Origin: Selaginella tamariscina
Lineage: Eukaryota; Streptophyta; Lycopodiopsida; Selaginellales; Selaginellaceae
Direction of reading: 5' to 3'
DNA: 64,000 nt
Assembly (NCBI GenBank): GCA_003024785.1
Contig: PUQB01000131.1
Location: 248,001-312,000 of the forward strand
Shown here: piece after piece, positions 1 through 12,979 of the stretch
How the letters are laid out: every line of letters begins with the position of its first letter
Numbering within the stretch: the first letter of the stretch is position 1
The notes under the pieces: model-generated
Told to the model about the DNA's origin: nothing
Databases searched by the model: none
The model's input: the letters and a program-made list of their open reading frames with translations, nothing else
Translations under genes and position numbers: made by a program

Positions 1-985
1 TCCATAGTAGTTCTTCTCTATAAAGTAAGTTTAGATTATAAAAAATCTATAAAATTCTCCCTCATGTGTACACGTAGCATATACACAAACATGGGAATAT
101 ATATATATATATATATATAAAGATATGCACTGACATAACATGTTACTTATAAAATATATAATAATTATTCTTTTGCTAAGATGTAATGGAAAATTACATA
201 AGTACTCCTCAAGTTTAGAATAGTACAAATTTATCTTAAACGTTTGGAAAATGACATTTGGCCCTTGGCAAACTTACACTTCATTATTAGAATATGTCAA
301 GTTAAATCTAATCATTTTAATAATTTGGTTTTTTTTTAATTGTTTAATTAAAAATTAAAATTAAATTCTGTAAATAATTAGTATTAAATTTCAGAATTCT
401 TTTAAAGCTTTTTGTATTTACGGTTATTATTTTTCTTGCTAGAATTTTCAAAGTTAATATATTTTAATTTTGAAGTGTGTTGAATTTTAATAAAGGGTAT
501 TCATGCAAATGTAATATTTAAGTATTTCTATAACTTCAGGGGTAAATTTGTAATATCTCAAAACTCAAGGGTATTTATATAATTTTCTCAAGCTTTTTTT
601 GACCGTAGTGCATATACATCTTTGCAGAGTGGGGTTAGGTGTGTCTTTTCAACCAACCACACTTGGCATTTTAAATGGTATCTACGCTATTCCATCTACA
701 GTAGCGTGTGTAAAATATATATTATTTTAATAATTATATATAATATTATTAAATATATCTCAAAACCTATATAAAGCAACAAGTGCCGACTGCGTGTGCA
801 TATGTACACTTTAACTGTATTTAATTAATTAGTATTACTTTTATAAATAAAAAGTTAATTAATATTAAACTTAAAAACAAAGTGCTTTGCTGCTTGTTAG
901 CTTGAGGACCCTTGTATGAGTTCTGTCATAGAATGTTTCTATAAATATATATACATATACACATGTACATATATACACTATATAT
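1..985. other. AT-rich sequence upstream of the PH-VPS9 gene
   Basis: No gene is supported here. The stretch is AT-rich with a short (TA)n run near 97-119. It may hold the promoter or an untranslated first exon of the downstream gene, but I see no convincing splice sites or TATA element that decide this. Confidence 0.5.
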
Positions 986-3900
986 ATGAGTGTGTCTGTG
1001 TTAAGACTATTCCTATGGGGAGGAACACTCAAATTGGGGTTTTTATGGAGTGAGATGCAATGGAAGCGGCAATTTATTATTATCTTAGCAGGAAAGCTCG
1101 AAATTTATACATCTGAAGATCGAATTTCCAAAGAGGTACTCTCTCTCCAGTTTAATAGTATTAATAAATAAAAATATAATTAATTTTTCAACTTAGAAAT
1201 GTAAATAAACATTTGAGTGGTGCTGGAATACCTTTAAAATGACAGATATGTTCTCAAGAATTTATTTAATTAACAATTGTTTAAAATTAACAGGCTAAAT
1301 AGTGCTTTCTCTCTCTCTACATGCATTCATTGGAACAGCCATTTTTTGTGATTCAGTTTTCATTTAATATTTCTATGTAGTTAATAGTATAAACTGTTAA
1401 GTGATACTCTCTGACAGCACAATATATATAGTTACATGAAATAAAAAAAATCATTTATATTTATATAGTTAAGATTATAGTATACTTTAACCATTATTTG
1501 ATGAAATTAAATGAGTATAAAAACTTTTTAATTAAATACCACTATGAAGTTTAATATATAAACACTAAGATGCAGTTAAAACTCCAGAAAACTTAATTGA
1601 CTTATATTTATATAATCTCTCTCTCTGTCTTCTCTCTCTCTCACACACACTATATATATATAGAGAGAGAGAGAGGTAGAGGTATACACATGTATACTTT
1701 TAATAAGCTTAATCTCATAGACAGATGTGTAGATCAACAAAACACACACACACACACACACACATTTATACGTGGTATTACAGAGGAAGGTCTCGTTGGC
1801 TGGTGCTACAGTTAAGATAGTAGATTCCACCGAATCTGGAAAAGCATCTCTTGAGAATATATCTAAGTCGCATTTTTGGAGGAGCTCCTGCATTAATCAG
1901 AATTTACCTGAGCCAGAAGGAGCTATAGTTATTATCAAGTCCAGCCATGGTAAAAAACTCTTCATACTTGCATCAAACCAGGTAATTTTTATACATATCA
2001 AATATAAACAGACACGCACACACACACACACATGTGTGTGTGTTATGTATATGTACGTATGTAGTTATATTGCCATTCTTTGTCTTACATATACAACACA
2101 TATTTGTGTGTGTAAGTTATTATTAAATAAATCATTTTACTAATACCAATAAACTAATACAAAGCGGGAGGCTGAACTATGGAAGGTGGAGATTGAGAAG
2201 GCAGCTATGAGAAAACCAGAGAAGAAAAAGAAGCCAAAAGGTTTATTACTGAGAATATTCTCATTTAAATCATCTAAGATGGGGTTCAACCGGTTAAGTT
2301 ACAAAGGAGATTACGTTGGGAAGCCACTAATAAGCAAAGTTTTAGTGATAACCCCGGGTTTAACACTGTTCAAGAATGTACATCCTATTTAAGGCTCAGT
2401 AGCACATGCAGGTATATATTATTAAACTTTATACTTAAAACTTATTATAACACACATACACACATACACACTTTGATAGAAGAGTACTACTAGTTTGTGA
2501 GATGCTGTGTGTGTGTGTGTGTGTCTAGACACACACACACACATATATATATAAACACCGCAGAATATACATATTATATGTGTATATGTATATATTGAGT
2601 TATCCAGGTATGCATTTGAAGTTGCAAGTTCAATGGTTGACCATTTTAATGCAGCTTATCAAATGGGGGATTGTTCACTACCAAACGAGGTAGTATGTGT
2701 GTGTGTGTGTGTGTAAGTATGTATGTGTATACATATATAGCTACCAAATTTTACATCATTACTTAACTATTTGAGCAGTTAAACACATCATTAAGATATT
2801 GATATGCATATACATAAAATGTATGTAGGTATATAAATATAATAATTAATTATTTATTTATTACTTTTTTAGCTTCGCATTGAAGCTTGGAAAGGGACAC
2901 TCTTTACAATTGTAAGGACTTTGCGAGACGCTCTTTTAATTGATAACTCATGGGAAGATGACTCAGAGAAGGTAATTTATTATATATACATAATAATAAA
3001 GATAAACTTATAGAAAATACATTAATGAAGTTTAATAATAATGATATGTACACAGTTATGGGTGGCATGTGAAACCTGGGTAATGGCAGCGGCACATGAT
3101 AAGATAATGGGAGCTTGCGAACAAATGTTTGCGGTTAATGACAAAGAGTTAAACATAATACTATCAAAACTTAGACTGGTAAATTAATTATAGAAATTAT
3201 AATAATATTAATTAATTAATAGTTAAACTCTTGTTTTAGGTTGATCCAACGGCACTAGGTATCACATCAAATTTCAAAAATGTCGCTCTTGGAGAAGCTA
3301 TCCAGGTTTTTGCAAACATCAATGCATATCGAACCCCACTCGAAAAGGTATTAATATTAATACTTATAAAATACAGCCTTTATTATATATAATTTGTAAT
3401 GCAAAGGTTGATGTTTTAGGCAGTATGCTTGCGAAAGACGGTTAATTGTGTATTAGAGGGGATTCAATGTCAAGGTATAATTTTCTGTATTATAATAAAT
3501 TATTATATTATACATATGTATAATATCATAATAGTAATATCTTGCATACGTGTACAGAGAATGATTCAACTTGTACCGATGATCTTCTGTCCCTGATGCT
3601 GCTCCTAATGTCGCACGCTAAGGTTTTTATTTAAGTTTTATAAAATATAATATACATTATTTTGTTTATTTAAGTTTATATAGTGTAATAAGTTAAAATG
3701 TAATATAATATTTATTATGGTATAGTATAATTTTACAATACTGTACATTTTAACAGGTGCAACATCTGCAAGCCACCTCTTGTTATATGGATAACTTCTT
3801 CCACATACGTGACCAAGATAGTAGTGGAGAACTGAGGTACTAAATACTTTGATACTCATATAATTACATTAGTATTTAATAAATAGTATATATTTATATT

Positions 3901-4139
3901 AAAATTTATAGGTACCATATTACGAACTTTGTGGCTGCATGCACTTATTTATCGTCGGAGGAAATAAAAATATTATATGTAATATTGTAATATCACCAAG
4001 TTCAAGTACATCATCACCAAGTTCATCAAACTCTCACAAGGTTTTAGAGGGTTCAATAGAGTTAAACAGGTTTAATACAGCATTAGCAACAACTAATGAT
4101 TCTTCGCCTGAATTTTTATTGGCACCCACTTATGTATAA
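986..4139 (+). CDS. PH and VPS9 domain protein, probable Rab5-family guanine nucleotide exchange factor
   Basis: At least eleven exons can be read: about 986-1134, 1784-1981, 2165-2411, 2608-2689, 2873-2971, 3056-3178, 3240-3347, 3420-3474, 3557-3622, 3757-3836 and 3912-4139, all with GT-AG borders. The first three encode a PH-like fold: GFLW and WKRQF strands, a GKLEIY strand, then KKLFILASNQREAELWKVEI as last strand and helix with its tryptophan. A basic linker (KPEKKKKPKG) follows. The later exons carry a VPS9 pattern: DDLLSLMLLLMSHA, then VQHLQATSCYM and YHITNFVAACTYL, matching the conserved D..LP.L..V and YY.TNL..A blocks. VPS9 proteins load GTP on Rab5-type GTPases on endosomes; the PH domain suggests phosphoinositide binding. 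Plant VPS9a lacks a PH domain, so the architecture is unusual. Reading frame breaks by one base near 2353 (CCCCGGG) and near 3967 (AAAAA); correcting the second gives a Ser-rich tail ending at 4139. The true start could lie in an earlier exon. Confidence 0.72.
1616..1764. repeat. Compound intronic microsatellite (CT)n(CA)n-(TA)n-(GA)n-(CA)n
   Basis: The first intron of the PH-VPS9 gene holds CT and CA tracts, a short TA tract, a GA tract and a second CA tract that ends about 20 bases before the acceptor at 1783. The same compound unit recurs in introns throughout the window. Confidence 0.9.
2509..2544. repeat. Palindromic (GT)n-CTAG-(AC)n microsatellite in an intron
   Basis: A run of GT units is followed by CTAG and a run of AC units, so the whole tract is self-complementary and would fold as a hairpin in the intron RNA between the third and fourth visible exons of the PH-VPS9 gene. 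Confidence 0.9.
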
Positions 4140-5391
4140 AAATTTCATCACAATTATATAAATTATAGCTTTTGTATTAATTTATTTTAATTTTCTTATT
4201 CAAAATATTAAATTGCTCTTTAATTTAATAACGTTAACAGTATATATTAATAATAACATAATTAGGAAATATATCTTGCCCAATGTTTTTAAATAATCTT
4301 TTGTAAGGTAACTATGGTAGATATGTAAGTTACTTTAGTAAGTATAAGTAATTAAGGTATATAAGAAAATTAATTTTATAATTAAGATAATTTATTTACG
4401 ATAGTCCAAATATAATTAAAATATATCATTTACTTGTATATATAAACCTTAATTTAAATATAAAAGTTATCTTTAGTTTTATGTTTTCTTATTTTTTTTG
4501 TGTTATTTTTTTACATTGGTGAAGTTATTGGAGTATATGTCTAAGATGAATTATGGATTTAACTTAGTATAAGTATTATCAATTCTATATGTAATGATGT
4601 CTTTTGTGATATATTTTTGATTTTTAATGCCTTGTGGTATGTTGTTAATTGTGTATATAAATTTATAAATAAATAAAAAAATAAGAGTTTATATATATAC
4701 AAAGTGAGTTTATATATACATATATAGTGTAAATAATTGTTTTGCATGCCTCTTTTGATTTTCATTTCGATCTTACTTAAGATCTCTTTTTTTATAATCG
4801 ATATTATACCTTTTGTAATAACCACTCTTCTTTATATAAATGCTTAAGCTCCTTCTCATTTAATTTTTATTATTTTATAAGTTCCTCTATTCTTTTTAAA
4901 AAACACTTATGAGAATCTAATAAATAAGTTTTAAAAGCCTATGCCATATACATTATCAAATAAAAATTTGCAATCGAAGCGAATCTTTATAGCATAATTA
5001 TATAACATGTTTGTATGCTACCTAAAACATATAAAAAAAAAGGATCAGACACAATGAAAAATTGCAAACATAAAAAAATTGATCTTTAATTAAAATTTAA
5101 GAATGAGAACCTATAAAAAACTGATTTTTAATATGCTTTTGTAGTATGTTGTGTTGTTAATTTTTATTATCTTTATAATATATTATGTTGTTAATTCTTA
5201 CATCCTTATGATATATTGTGTTATTAATTTTTATTACCTTTACGATATATGTTATGTTGTAATATGTGTTATGTTATTAATTTTTGAGTTGTTTTTATTA
5301 TCTTAATTTTGAGTCACCTTTACGATATTTAATGAAAATAAAGAAGGAAAAAAAAAATTCACATAAAAAAGGTAGAATATAAAGAATTATG

Positions 5392-5532
5392 ATTTTCTTA
5401 TAATTTTAATAAATAATACACCAATTTAACTTGCACAAATAGCACATGTTGTGGGATTAAAACACTGAATGTTAGAGTGCCAATATTTTAAGTGTCTCAC
5501 ATGAGAGCTATAATAATAAATTATGGTTAATA
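5392..5532. repeat. Partial copy of the foldback-element arm found at 13.8 kb
   Basis: This stretch matches about 140 bases of the arm at 13.9-14.06 kb, including TTTTAATAAAYAATACAYCAATTTAACTTG and ATTTTAAGTGTYTCAYATG-type blocks. Only one arm is present, so it is a truncated or rearranged copy of the same repeat family. Confidence 0.65.
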
Positions 5533-5823
5533 ATCCTTCTTGAATTATTTATACTCGTGTGTTTGATGATGATATTGTATCGATAGTACTGCCAGACTTT
5601 GCCAAGGATTTAAACTCGAAAGGTAATTTATATATTAGATAAATATATGTATCATGTGTTAAATGTGGTTTCTTTTTAGATTTTGACAGACACGATGAAA
5701 ATACCGAAGATAGTCTTACCACAGTTTGCTACCACTCTATATATAAATATAAGTTTTTTAATATTTGTATTTTACCAACTCTATATATAAATATTAGTTT
5801 TTTGATATTTGTATGTGTGTAGA

Positions 5824-6064
5824 GCTCTCTCTCTTTCTTCGGCAATTTTGATTAATTTCTCAGGCCACACTTTCACTTTCTCAGGACAGTAAGAGCTAGG
5901 AGGAACAAGTTTATCCGCCTGAATCAAAGGACGTGGTTGTTTTAAAGAAAGTGAGAGCACTTGCTTGCTCGTGGATGTCTTTGGCAAATCTTCCTGTAGA
6001 ACCTCGGAGCTCCTTACACGAATGGGTATACCAAAGTTTTGTCCTTTCAGGCTCTCCAATGTAA
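5824..6064 (-). CDS. Possible exon of unknown gene
   Basis: About 80 codons are open on the minus strand with composition unlike the AT-rich surroundings, reading from GQNFGIPIRVRSSEVLQEDL through KQPRPLIQADKLVPP to KVWPEKLIKIAEERE. I do not recognise the family. A plausible acceptor lies near 6060, but no neighbouring exon could be joined. It may be a relic exon of a lost gene, since it sits between diverged direct repeats, or a chance open frame. Confidence 0.3.
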
Positions 6065-7247
6065 GCATGTATACACACACATGTATATATGTATGTTAAA
6101 TGTGTCTCATCTCGAATACTATAAAAAAAGGTAAAATACAAAGAATGATAATTTATTTTATGTATAAGTTAGGATGTTAAAAGATTTCATCATTGAGTAA
6201 TATAAATTTTATTTAAATAACATTCATTAAAGAAAGCAGAGTATGTAATTGTGGTTAAAGAATTTTTTTTATATGGAAGAAAGTAAAAAATGTATAATTT
6301 CAAGATCCATGTTTAACACTAAAAATTAAAATAGGAATGTATTTATAAAACTTAAGAACTGGTATTATGAAGTCCTTAATATTATGGTCATACGTTTAAA
6401 ATTAAAAATTAAAAATTTATTTTTCACACAAAAAGAAGTAATATAAGGTAATTATGGTAAATACATAAGTTATTCTAATAAGTAATTAAAATAAGTAATT
6501 AATGGTTTATAAAATAATCCAAATATGATTAATAATATACTTTTGACTTATATATATAAACCTTAATATGAATATAAGGGTTAATTTTCTTTCTTTTGTG
6601 TTGTTATTAAAATAGTCAAAACATGATTAAGAATATATTTTTATATATATAAAGGTTAACTTAAATATAATGGTTATCCTCACTTTCCCTTTTTCTCTTA
6701 TGTTGTTATTGTATGTTATCTTAGGTCCTTACACTTTCTATTTAAATAAATGATAAATTTAAATTTAAAAGTTAAAGTATATCACACTGAATTGTATGAA
6801 ACATAATGTTTTTATAATTTTCCTATAATTATAATGAGGCATTTAAATTTACCATATTTATTTGCACATTATACATAGCCCAAGTGTAAGAGGTGGCATA
6901 TATGTGTACAACATACCGTGTGTGTGTGTGTGTAGGTTCATACATATATAGCTAGTATAATGTATATATACAAAGTCACATATACATTATTAAAAAATTA
7001 ATATATCATTACCAAAAAATTTCAAAATACATAAACTAACGTACAATGCGGGGCAGGACGCACAATCTTTGTTTAAACTTTACTATCTAATGCATTTTAT
7101 AGTTTAATATGTTGTATATACTTAATGACATTATTAAGGAACAAACTAAATATTTGTATAAGAAGGTTTAAAACTAAAAACAAGTTTAAGATCAACGATA
7201 TACCATGAATGTGTAACGATTTACCATGAATATATTGAAACAAAAGA

Positions 7248-7249
<2 letters not shown>

Positions 7250-7291
<42 letters not shown>
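7250..7291. repeat. (AT)n microsatellite
   Basis: About 20 uninterrupted AT dinucleotides lie in the spacer between the PH-VPS9 gene and the next plus-strand gene. The surrounding 6.7-7.8 kb is AT-rich and otherwise holds nothing I can support. Confidence 0.9.
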
Positions 7292-7293
<2 letters not shown>

Positions 7294-7841
7294 TTCTTCT
7301 GTCAATTTATTTATATAGATATAAAATTTGCAGAAGAATTCATTTATGTTGCATGTATGCTCGATGGTTCATGTATGTTTATTTATTTCTGTATGTTGTT
7401 TACGTATGTCTATGTATGCATGTTCAGAATCATCAACAATTAAATCGGTTTTGTTCATAATAAACCAACACAGTGCTTACAGGACATATACGTATGTGTA
7501 TATATATATATGTATATATTATTCATATATATAAATCCACGCATAAAGCAGTATATATCCGAATAAAGATAGATATTCTTAGATTATATTTGAAATTATA
7601 ATTATATTATTACCTTATACTGTACATTATATAGATGTGTATAAATTATACATATCTCTGGCGCACCTTGTGTGGTTTGTACATAAAGTTTGTACATGTT
7701 ATGGAAGAGGTATAAAATGTTTGTATAATTATAATGCTTATATATCATAAAATAAAAAATAGTTTGTATTATAAAATAATAACTTGTTTAAATCGACAGA
7801 CTTTGCGTTAAGAAACAAAATAATATTATTTAACATTGGAT

Positions 7842-7875
7842 TAACCCTAAAACAGGGGATCCTGTTTAGGGTTTC
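7842..7875. promoter_or_regulatory. Inverted telo-box pair upstream of the small membrane-protein gene
   Basis: ACCCTAAAACAGG and CCTGTTTAGGGT flank GGATCC, making a near-palindrome about 20 bases before the ATG at 7888. Telo-boxes (AAACCCTAA) are known plant promoter elements of housekeeping and translation-related genes. Similar ACCCTAA motifs lie just upstream of two other starts in this window. Confidence 0.5.
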
Positions 7876-7887
7876 TAGAGAGGAAGA

Positions 7888-8175
7888 ATGCTAGCATCGC
7901 ATCGTTTAGTACACACAGAACTCAAATTGGTGAGGGAATTTCAATATTTCAACAAATGGGCAGGACGAGATTGTCGCAATTCTGCATTTCCCAACAAGCT
8001 ACATTCATTGTGTTCATTGCTCCATATTGAGAGCTGCAAAAGACCATGAATCTTCACAGCAATTGTTGACTACTTCTACCCAAGCTCGTGCGTTTCCTAT
8101 CACTCTCTCGGACCAACATTTGGTTGTTATTGGCGTCCTGTCTTCCGTGGTAACACACACACACACACACCCCTG

Positions 8176-8207
<32 letters not shown>

Positions 8208-8482
8208 TAACAATCAGTGTTTGCAGATAATGGGTGCTCTTTGTTGCATTTTCATTGCAGCGATACCAACTTTGCTGGTATATCATTTATAATTATCTAC
8301 TGTATATAATTAGTCATATATCTAATGTATAAATAATTATATTAAAGACAATAAAGAAAGCAGCTGAAGCAATGGAAAAGCTTGCAAATACAAGTAGAAA
8401 GGAGCACCTGGCACCATGGCTGCAGTTAGACTTTCTGGCATGGAAATCAGTGATCTCACTATGGAGCTCAGTGAGTTCGGGT

Positions 8483-8513
<31 letters not shown>

Positions 8514-8975
8514 CAACACATGTTATCGTTAATTATGCATGTCCAGGCAAGAAATAACATCAGGGGTTAGAAGATCTACACGGGCTGTTCGTGCAGCTGA
8601 AGATGAACTACGACGAGCAAGGAGTTTGGCTTCAACAGGTGTCTCACACAGACACACACGAGAGAGAGAGAGAGAGAGAGAGAGAGTTAACACTGCTCTA
8701 TGTGCTATATGACATAATTTACATAGGATATGTGTGTTTTTCCATGCGTATATGGTGTGTGCTTAGTATTATTTATTTGAGTTTAATTTAATTAATACTG
8801 ATTGAATTGTTTATTAGCTATATGGCAGGCACAAGCAGTTCCGGCGAGAGTCGTGGTTCAGCCAATAGTAGCCGAGAAAGCAAGGAATGTTCGAATTATG
8901 ATAGTTCATGCAAGGACGATAGTCAAGAATCTCAGACGAGTATCTAGTTGGCTCGGAAAACATGTAAGCACGTGA
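7888..8975 (+). CDS. Conserved plant membrane protein of unknown function, probably plastid-targeted, frame-disrupted
   Basis: Exons at about 7888-8149, 8227-8277, 8348-8480, 8547-8638 and 8818-8975 give a protein of about 200 residues. In order they carry a Ser/Thr-rich N-terminus, one hydrophobic segment (HLVVIGVLSSV-IMGALCCIFIAAIPTLL, split by an intron), a helical KKAAEAMEKLANTSRKE, the diagnostic block GTMAAVRLSGMEISDLTMEL, then QEITSGVRRSTRAVRAAEDE and a basic C-terminus. This order matches a DUF948-like single-pass family conserved in plants; I recall no experimental function. A one-base loss near 8408 (GAG CA CCT) separates MEKLA from GTMAAV. The first exon also changes frame near 7930-7970, where a 34-base GT-AG stretch could be removed but is too short for a normal intron. 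All four introns carry CA, TG or GA tracts or AT-rich sequence. Confidence 0.6.
8152..8207. repeat. (CA)n...(TG)n inverted microsatellite at a 5' splice site
   Basis: The intron after 8149 starts GTAACACAC and consists largely of a CA run, a short loop and a TG run. The two runs are complementary, so this small intron could fold into one hairpin. Confidence 0.9.
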
Positions 8976-9924
8976 TAATTGCATAAATTTGTATAATTAT
9001 ATAATGGTATTCTCATAAATTTATATAATAGCTAATATCTCTATGTGATAAAAGGTATATATAATATATTGTAAATCTAGCACCATATAGTAAAGTATAT
9101 TACATACATAATATAATATTCAATATTTGAAGACAAACTTTGAAATTCCAAATTATAAATTTGCTGCAAATTATATTATTATGATGAATGAATAAATATA
9201 ATTATATTATGCTAAATAAAGAACAATTAAGATCTTATAGCACATTTATACATACATATCGTAAAAAACAAAATTCTTTTGAAGGCTTTTCTCTCTCTAT
9301 GTATATATAGAGAGAGAGACAGACAACATATGCATATGTATACACATATGTCACGATATCAGTGATAAGATTGATACAAAAGAGTAAATGTAGACCTTTT
9401 ATATGTACATGTGACTTCATTTTATTATAAAACTAAATTCAAACCTTTTTGGGTTTTAATATTTGTTTAAATATTAACTTTTGCATCACCCAAAAAAAAT
9501 TACATTAAGCATATACTATGTAACATCGTATTTAAAAACTTAAAAAATAATGTATAAAAATCAAATAATCAAATAAAATGCGTGCATGTGTGTGCAATAA
9601 AGAGGGAGAGTTATTATAGAGTTTTAAATAAAACCAACCTACATTTTAAAACAGTTAAACAATATACATGTACATGTGTGTGAGTGTGAATGTGTGTGAG
9701 AGAGGAATATGGAATGTCTATATATATACAGTAACTATTTATGCTTCAATTTCAATATTTATTTTTTATAAATTACAATAAAAATATGCTATGACAAACT
9801 TTCTAGATACTTAACTATACTTTCACACAAGCGCACACACATACACAATATGTGTCCAAAATACAACATTGGATGTTATATACTTAAAACAACACACACA
9901 TGTATCTTTCTTACAAACTTTATA

Positions 9925-9986
<62 letters not shown>

Positions 9987-11660
9987 CTATAAAGATTATC
10001 AGATAAAAATTCCTTTGGCCCTATATGTTACAAAGATTGCTAAATGATATATTATAGATATTAATGTTAAATATGTAATAAATCCAGATAATATGAGTTA
10101 TACTATTTATAATTAAATACGTGTATTTTAAACTGTATTAAAACCCTGGAACAATAATTTAAATATTTAAACTATAGTATATGTTAGAATCAGTATTGAA
10201 TTAATTGAATAATTGATCTGTGTATATATATTCAAATGAAGGCAAAAGTGTTGGACATATAAGAATATATAATAGCTTAATAAAAATATAATATAATATA
10301 ATGCCTTGTATATATATATATATATATTCTAAGTTAATAGTTATTTATTTCATTATGTCATACTTTCAAAATTTTGGGCAATATTAAATCTAAAATGTAT
10401 AAATTTAATCTATAGCACTTCTAGATTTTCATTCACATCTAATTGTTAGCTAAAAGCTTGTCACACACAGTAACTAGTGAAGAAAATTCTATAGCATATA
10501 TTTCATAAAATATTATTATTTACAAAATTATACAAAATAATATTTAAATTAAAGCAAATTATAAATACCAATATTTACAACATATCGTTGGATATAGACA
10601 TTACATAATTTCATGTCCAAAGTACACGTAAGATGTATAGTTTATTGCTCTCTCTCTCTCACACACTTTACATGATATTGTTTAACTATTTTATAATGTA
10701 AACTAAATTTAACTTAAAACTTAATAATAATTTATTTTATTCATGATCAACATCACATCCATTCCAATTTTAAATGTATATATTTGTCATTGCAATATAA
10801 CACAAAATTCTTTATATACATTATTTTTTTAAATATTTAAATATGATTTCACATAGTTAAATGAGTTGTAATTAGTATATGTTATCTGACGTGACCGTGT
10901 TTAAAGTGGGATGCAAATTTGAACTATAATTTCACACACACGTTGTATAAACATGTACACGTGGCACTTCATTTGCAAACTCTTTTTATTTTTAATAACT
11001 CAAATCAATTTATTTTACATATCTAGATTTCACACACACACACACAATATATATATGAAATCAAACGAAACAATATTAAAATTTTGCTTAAGTTGAATCT
11101 ATGAATAATAAATTAAAGTATATAACTATAATGACATTTAAATTCAACTTAAGCAAATTATTATTCACATACTAACGCAAAGCACTAGTAGAAAACGAAA
11201 CACAAAGTTCTATAACCCAAATCAAATTACATTAAGCACATATTGTTAATGTAAAATTATAAATATCAAATTTATGATATATGATATTACAACATAGGTA
11301 CTGTATTTATAAACATTATATAATTCATGTCCACAACAAGTTATATATTCAAAATACACACACAGATATATATAAAGATTTAACAAATGGAAAATTCTTT
11401 TGGCCTCTTAAGAAGATATATGTTACAAAGATTGCTAATCTCCAGAGGCAAAAGACGTCCACTACAGCCTTTGTACTCGCTAACAACATCTATCATAATA
11501 TAATCATTATATTATGCAATATATTATAAATATAATATATATATATATATAATAAGATATTTACCTTGTGGCAAAGGACTTATGCGTGGTTGATAATCTT
11601 CACCTCTCCATACCATTCTTCATTAACGAAATAGTATAGATAAAAAAAGAAGCTTTATAC
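8976..11660. other. AT-rich spacer with microsatellites and a duplicated module
   Basis: No gene is supported. The region holds a (CT)n(CA)n tract at about 9930-9986 and a module that occurs twice in the same orientation: AAATTCYTTTGGCC...TATATGTTACAAAGATTGCTAA at about 10003-10047 and about 11389-11437. Flanking segments also resemble each other loosely, so this looks like an old dispersed repeat. Confidence 0.55.
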
Positions 11661-11661
11661 T

Positions 11662-12777
11662 TATAACTTGTTTCCAGGTGCCGTTGTACGATCTACGCTA
11701 CGTATATTGTACTGCTCGTGTACTCTTTGCCTGTTCTCTTGCCACCATTGCTCTGCTTGCTTCTCACTAAACCTCTTCCGCAAGTTAACAAAGTTTTAAG
11801 TAAACCTTAACCTGTTCTATGACGGGTTCTCTCTTTCTCTCTCTCACACACACACACACACATGTAAACATACATATATTTAAGCGAACCGTTCTAAGAC
11901 GGGTTCTCTCTCTCTCACACACACGCGCAACGCACACACCCGCACACACGTACCTGAATCTCACTCGTTTTAACTCTCTACCACCAGAGGGTAAGACGCA
12001 AAGAGTGAGATAAACACCGGGTACCCAATCCGTCTCGGGTTCGATTCCCATGGCGGACTCGGCTTTCTCTCCATCTGTATCATAACTCCTCAGCAGACTG
12101 GATCTCCTCTGTTGCGGGCTGTTTAACCCGTTTGTATCTGAGGTATTCCGCAAACTGGGTGTGAAACCTGGCGTTTGTGTGAAACCTGGTGTGAAACTCC
12201 GCACGTTGTATCTGTAGTTTGACTCATCGTCTGTGAGGGAGTCATGTGGATGGTTTACACCATTTGGAAAGTCGTGGTGAAACTTGCTGTGTGTCTGTGT
12301 AATCCTGTCGGTACACGTTCTGCCATCTCCTTGAGCTACTCACAAAAAATCATGTTAAATTTTATATTCATATGTCTGTGTGTGTGTTTCTGCATGTGTA
12401 ATATAGCGTATGCAAATAGAGAAATAGTTAGAATATGAAATAGCATATTTATGATAAATGGTCTTTGGTCAGCAAGTAATAAACGATGCATCAATATACG
12501 CTATATATTTGTAAGTTATGTCTATGAGAGAGAGAGAGCTTATCAACCTGTGCAGTCAGTTGTTTTATGACTTCCTTTGCTGCTTGACACTTGGCACTCT
12601 CTTCACCAGCGATTGCCAAGGCCTCTTGCACTTGTTGTCCAGATCTTCTTATTTCTGCATCTTGTTGTTGTACCTTCCTATTTAACTCCTCAACCTTAAA
12701 TAAACAATACAAATTACAATAGAAAAACCAAATAAACAATAACAATAATTTCATAAACGCACACTCACACAAACATA

Positions 12778-12808
<31 letters not shown>

Positions 12809-12912
12809 TTATGTATACACACTTGTATATATATACTGCATTGTCAAACTCAGCATTAAGTACATATATAATAAGCACTCTGTAAAACACACATTCAGTG
12901 TACGTTCTCTCT

Positions 12913-12979
<67 letters not shown>

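Larger units (their letters stand above)
4270..6720. repeat. Dispersed AT-rich direct repeats around 4.3 and 6.5 kb
   Basis: A stretch at about 4307-4507 (AAGGTAAYTATGGTA..., then CCAAATATRATTAA and TATATAAACCTTAAT) recurs in the same orientation at about 6444-6608, with a further partial copy at 6612-6715. The copies are diverged. They flank about 1.9 kb that contains a partial foldback-like repeat (5392-5532) and a possible minus-strand exon. They could be decayed non-autonomous element ends; nothing proves it. Confidence 0.5.

Noticed and set aside
7922-7960. A 34-base intron in the first exon of the small membrane-protein gene.
   Set aside because: It would restore the frame with GT-AG ends, but it is far below the normal plant intron minimum; one or two base errors are likelier.
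12030-12062. GGTTCGATTCCC resembles the T-arm (B box) of a tRNA gene.
   Set aside because: No matching A box, anticodon arm or acceptor stem can be built around it, and it lies inside the BRX-side exon of the PRAF fragment.
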